DNA of 6,606 nucleotides, from the NCBI GenBank assembly GCA_948971535.1, contig CARFEX010000050.1:1-6606 (forward strand). The letters are read 5' to 3'. Of this stretch, positions 4,599 to 6,606 are shown piece after piece. Source of the stretch: an uncultured Eubacteriales bacterium. GTDB lineage: Bacteria > Bacillota > Clostridia > Christensenellales > UBA1242. A program made the position numbers and the translations under genes. Under the pieces are notes generated by a model. It worked only from the letters and a program-made list of their open reading frames with translations. It was not told the DNA's origin and searched no databases. Positions within the stretch are counted from its first letter, which is position 1. Each line of letters opens with the position of its first letter.

Positions 4599-6017
4599 GT
4601 GAGAATTTATAATACAATAACAAGAAGGAAGGAAGAGTTTCTTCCTATTGTAAAAGACCATGTTGGAATGTATGTTTGTGGTCCAACAGTTTATGGTATG
4701 CCACATGTAGGGCATGCAAAGAGCTATATTAACTTTGATATAGTTCATAGAGTTTTTAAAAAGCTAGGCTATAAGGTTAAGTATGTTCAAAATATAACTG
4801 ATGTAGGACACCTTGTAGGTGATGGTGATGAGGGAGAAGACAAAATTTCACGTCAAGCAAAACTTGAACAACTTGACCCTTATCAAATAGCATATAAGTA
4901 TGAAGTTGAATATTTTGATGCTATGGATAAGCTGAATGTGCTACGTCCTAGTATATCATGCCGTGCAACAGGCTTTATTGTGGATATAATTGAGGCTGTA
5001 CAAGAAATTGTCAATAAAGGCTATGGCTATGTTACAAAAGAGGGAAATGTTTACTTTGATGTTCACAAATATCCAAATTATGGACAGCTATCAAATAGAA
5101 CTCTTGATAAAAATGTGAGCGGTGAGAGAATTGAAATTGCTGACGATAAGAAAAATCCTGAGGATTTTGCACTTTGGAAATCAGTAGATGACAAAACTCT
5201 TATGAAATGGAAAAGCCCTTGGGGTGAAGGTTGCCCGGGCTGGCATATAGAATGTTCGGTATTAGGCCGAAAGTTTTTGGGTGAAGAATTTGATATACAT
5301 GGTGGCGGAATAGATAACCTTTTTCCACATCATGAGTGTGAATGTGCTCAAGGAGATGTGCTTACTGGCAAAGTTCCAATGCACTATTTTATGCATAATA
5401 ACTTGGTTACGGTAAATGGTACAAAAATGGGAAAGAGCCTTGGAAATTTTATAACACTCAAAGATTTGTTTGAAAAATATGACCCAATGATAGTTAGATA
5501 CTACATTTGCCAGTTCCATTATAGAAGCGCAGTTGACTTTAATGAAGATGGTCTTAAGCTTGCAAGCAAACAATTTGCTAAACTTGAAGAAGTGGTTAAA
5601 AAGCTTTATAATATCACCCAAGATGATAAAGAGCCAACAGACACGCTTGGTGAAATATATTCAAATAGTATAGAAGCGATGAGTGACGATTTTAATACGC
5701 CCGTCGTAATGGCTGAGGTTATCAAATTTGTCAAAGAAGCAAATTCAGCAATAACAAATAAAAATATCGAAAAGGCAAAAGAAGCCAACTTTATAGTGAA
5801 AAATCTGCTTGAAGATGTTTTGGGATTAAAATTTGATAAAACAATAAAGGAAGAATTAGGCGATATCCCGAATGAAATTAAGACTAAGGCAGAAGCTAGA
5901 TGGCAGGCAAAGAAAAATCGTGACTTTGCAAAAGCAGATATATTGCGAGCTGAACTTGTAAAACTCGGCTATGAAATTTTAGATTCAAAAGATGGCTATC
6001 AAATTAAAAAGATTTAA
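4599..6017 (+). CDS. cysS: Cysteinyl-tRNA synthetase (class I)
   Basis: CysRS attaches cysteine to tRNA-Cys in the cytoplasm using ATP. The 472-residue protein is near the family's usual length (461 in E. coli). It carries the class I motifs HVGH (36-39, the HIGH site) and KMGKS (276-280, the KMSKS site). The cysteine-selecting zinc ligands correspond to C27 (CGPTVYG), C219 (GWHIECS), H244 and E248 (PHHECECAQ). The C-terminal part has the helical anticodon region, including the conserved WxxKKxRDFAxAD-type stretch (WQAKKNRDFAKADILR). Extra cysteines at 247 and 249 flank the glutamate ligand. The start is GTG 4599, set by AGGAG six bases upstream; a first residue followed by RIYNT fits the family. 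It is the second gene of an operon behind the MarR-like regulator, nine bases away, so no T-box leader can lie directly in front. A terminator follows its TAA. Confidence 0.98.
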   Translation: MRIYNTITRRKEEFLPIVKDHVGMYVCGPTVYGMPHVGHAKSYINFDIVHRVFKKLGYKVKYVQNITDVGHLVGDGDEGEDKISRQAKLEQLDPYQIAYKYEVEYFDAMDKLNVLRPSISCRATGFIVDIIEAVQEIVNKGYGYVTKEGNVYFDVHKYPNYGQLSNRTLDKNVSGERIEIADDKKNPEDFALWKSVDDKTLMKWKSPWGEGCPGWHIECSVLGRKFLGEEFDIHGGGIDNLFPHHECECAQGDVLTGKVPMHYFMHNNLVTVNGTKMGKSLGNFITLKDLFEKYDPMIVRYYICQFHYRSAVDFNEDGLKLASKQFAKLEEVVKKLYNITQDDKEPTDTLGEIYSNSIEAMSDDFNTPVVMAEVIKFVKEANSAITNKNIEKAKEANFIVKNLLEDVLGLKFDKTIKEELGDIPNEIKTKAEARWQAKKNRDFAKADILRAELVKLGYEILDSKDGYQIKKI

Positions 6018-6048
6018 AAAGCGAACTTGAATTAAAGTTCGTTTTTTT
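6018..6048 (+). terminator. Intrinsic terminator after cysS
   Basis: GCGAACTT (6021-6028) pairs with AAGTTCGT (6035-6042), closing with a G-U pair, around a 6-base loop. The arm is followed by a run of seven Ts (6042-6048), and upstream As can lengthen the stem. It begins directly after the cysS stop. Confidence 0.92.
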
Positions 6049-6119
6049 GCTTTATAAATTTATAATTTCTAGAATTTTAAACCTAAATAATATTTTTAAT
6101 AAAATTAAATGGCACCCTA

Positions 6120-6148
6120 TTGACAAGTGTACTTCATTATGTTAAACT
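6120..6148 (+). promoter_or_regulatory. Sigma-A promoter with extended -10 for the right-edge gene
   Basis: A perfect TTGACA (6120-6125) is 17 bases from TAAACT (6143-6148), which is preceded by TATG plus one base, an extended -10 that compensates for a weak hexamer (4/6). Start would be near 6155. The DNA upstream (6049-6110) is almost pure A/T and contains TATAAATTTATA; it may act as an UP-like element. I see nothing else in it. Confidence 0.75.
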
Positions 6149-6159
6149 TAAAAATATTT

Positions 6160-6606
6160 GGAGGTTTTATGTTTAATTTTAAGCGTGAAGATGCAACACA
6201 AGCAAATTTTGAAAAGTTTTTAAAAAAGATTCAAACTGGCAATTTCTATGGTTATTGTGCCAATGATGCACAGGTTTTAACAGATGATATAAGGTTGTTT
6301 AAAGTACTTTTAGCAGTTGAGGAAGAAAGAAGAAATAAAAAGGCAGAAGAAACAAACGAAACACCATACGACATTTCAGTTTTGGAAACTTTTGGATACA
6401 AATTGTCAAAAGATGCTGAGGTAGACGCATTGTTCAAAAATGCTCTCTATGTAGAGCAACAAGATTGTCAAGATGGTTGGACTGGACGTAATGTAGGTGG
6501 ACATATAGTTATTGTTTTGACTAACTCACCAGAAAGATTGAAAGAATTTGTGCAACCAATCGTTAACAATCATGTTGAAGAATTTCAAATAAAGTTGGAA
6601 AGAGGT
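6160..6606 (+). CDS. Unidentified protein, 3' end outside window
   Basis: GGAGG (6160-6164) precedes ATG 6169 by four bases, and the frame stays open to the edge, giving at least 146 residues (coding from 6169). I do not recognise the family. There is no signal peptide or membrane segment. The N-terminus is charged (MFNFKREDATQANFEKFLKK), followed by a segment reading FYGYCANDAQVLTDDIR (about 26-42) and a highly charged helix-like stretch rich in E, K and R (about 50-64). The second half has an alternating pattern with GWTGRNVGGHIVIVLTN (about 103-119), which looks like a loop leading into a buried beta strand, then a helix beginning SPERLKEFVQ. The fold appears soluble and alpha/beta. The promoter and ribosome binding site are strong, so the gene is probably well expressed and independent of cysS. 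The feature start includes the ribosome binding site. Confidence 0.8.

Noticed and set aside
4518..5788. Minus-strand open frames of 60-119 codons over cysS and the regulator
   Set aside because: They are antisense to well-supported genes, and low-GC coding DNA often leaves such frames open.
6252..6437. 61-codon minus-strand open frame
   Set aside because: It is antisense to the right-edge gene, which has a strong promoter and ribosome binding site on the plus strand.
1..6606. CRISPR arrays, insertion sequences, transposase or phage genes
   Set aside because: No regularly spaced repeats, terminal inverted repeats with a transposase, integrase or phage structural motifs were seen.

Overview
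The window is AT-rich, densely packed bacterial chromosome. Several things point to a Gram-positive lineage of the Bacillota (Firmicutes), probably Clostridia-like. These are low GC, purine-rich ribosome binding sites such as AAGGAG, AGGAG and GGAGG, sigma-A-type promoters with 16-18 base spacers, U-tailed intrinsic terminators, a tRNA gene that encodes its own CCA end, and the recD2-comF gene pair. TAA, TAG and probably TGA act as stops. I cannot name a genus from the sequence.

Layout, left to right. Bases 1-132 hold the last 43 codons of a membrane protein. A DUF488-family gene follows (180-740), with a consensus-like promoter directly in front of its family-consistent start, and it ends in a terminator (760-795). 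Bases 796-952 hold a possible 34-codon peptide with a strong ribosome binding site. It is crossed by a second hairpin with U-tracts on both strands, and that hairpin probably also ends the convergent tRNA transcript. A tRNA-Glu(UUC) gene (953-1027, minus) has its own near-perfect promoter. Next come comF (1122-1874) and recD2 (1876-4113), both minus and one base apart. A 92-base divergent intergenic region (4114-4205) carries a promoter in each direction and a 15-base inverted repeat touching both -35 boxes. Rightward of it, a small MarR-like winged-helix regulator (4206-4589) and cysS (4599-6017) form a tight operon that ends in a terminator (6018-6048). The last gene starts at 6169, has no recognisable function and runs off the window.

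How the parts may work together. RecD2 is a 5'-3' helicase for DNA repair, and ComF is a zinc-finger/phosphoribosyltransferase-fold protein linked to DNA uptake, so the minus-strand operon is about DNA processing. The MarR-like regulator lies across the divergent promoter and shares its transcript with cysteinyl-tRNA synthetase. It could therefore control both the DNA-processing operon and charging of cysteine tRNA. That is an inference from the promoter and operator geometry.

Most of the window is housekeeping, and I do not see a new defence or mobile system. The least explained parts are the divergent operator, two genes that look leaderless, the orphan peptide/terminator module beside the tRNA, and the unknown gene at the right edge.
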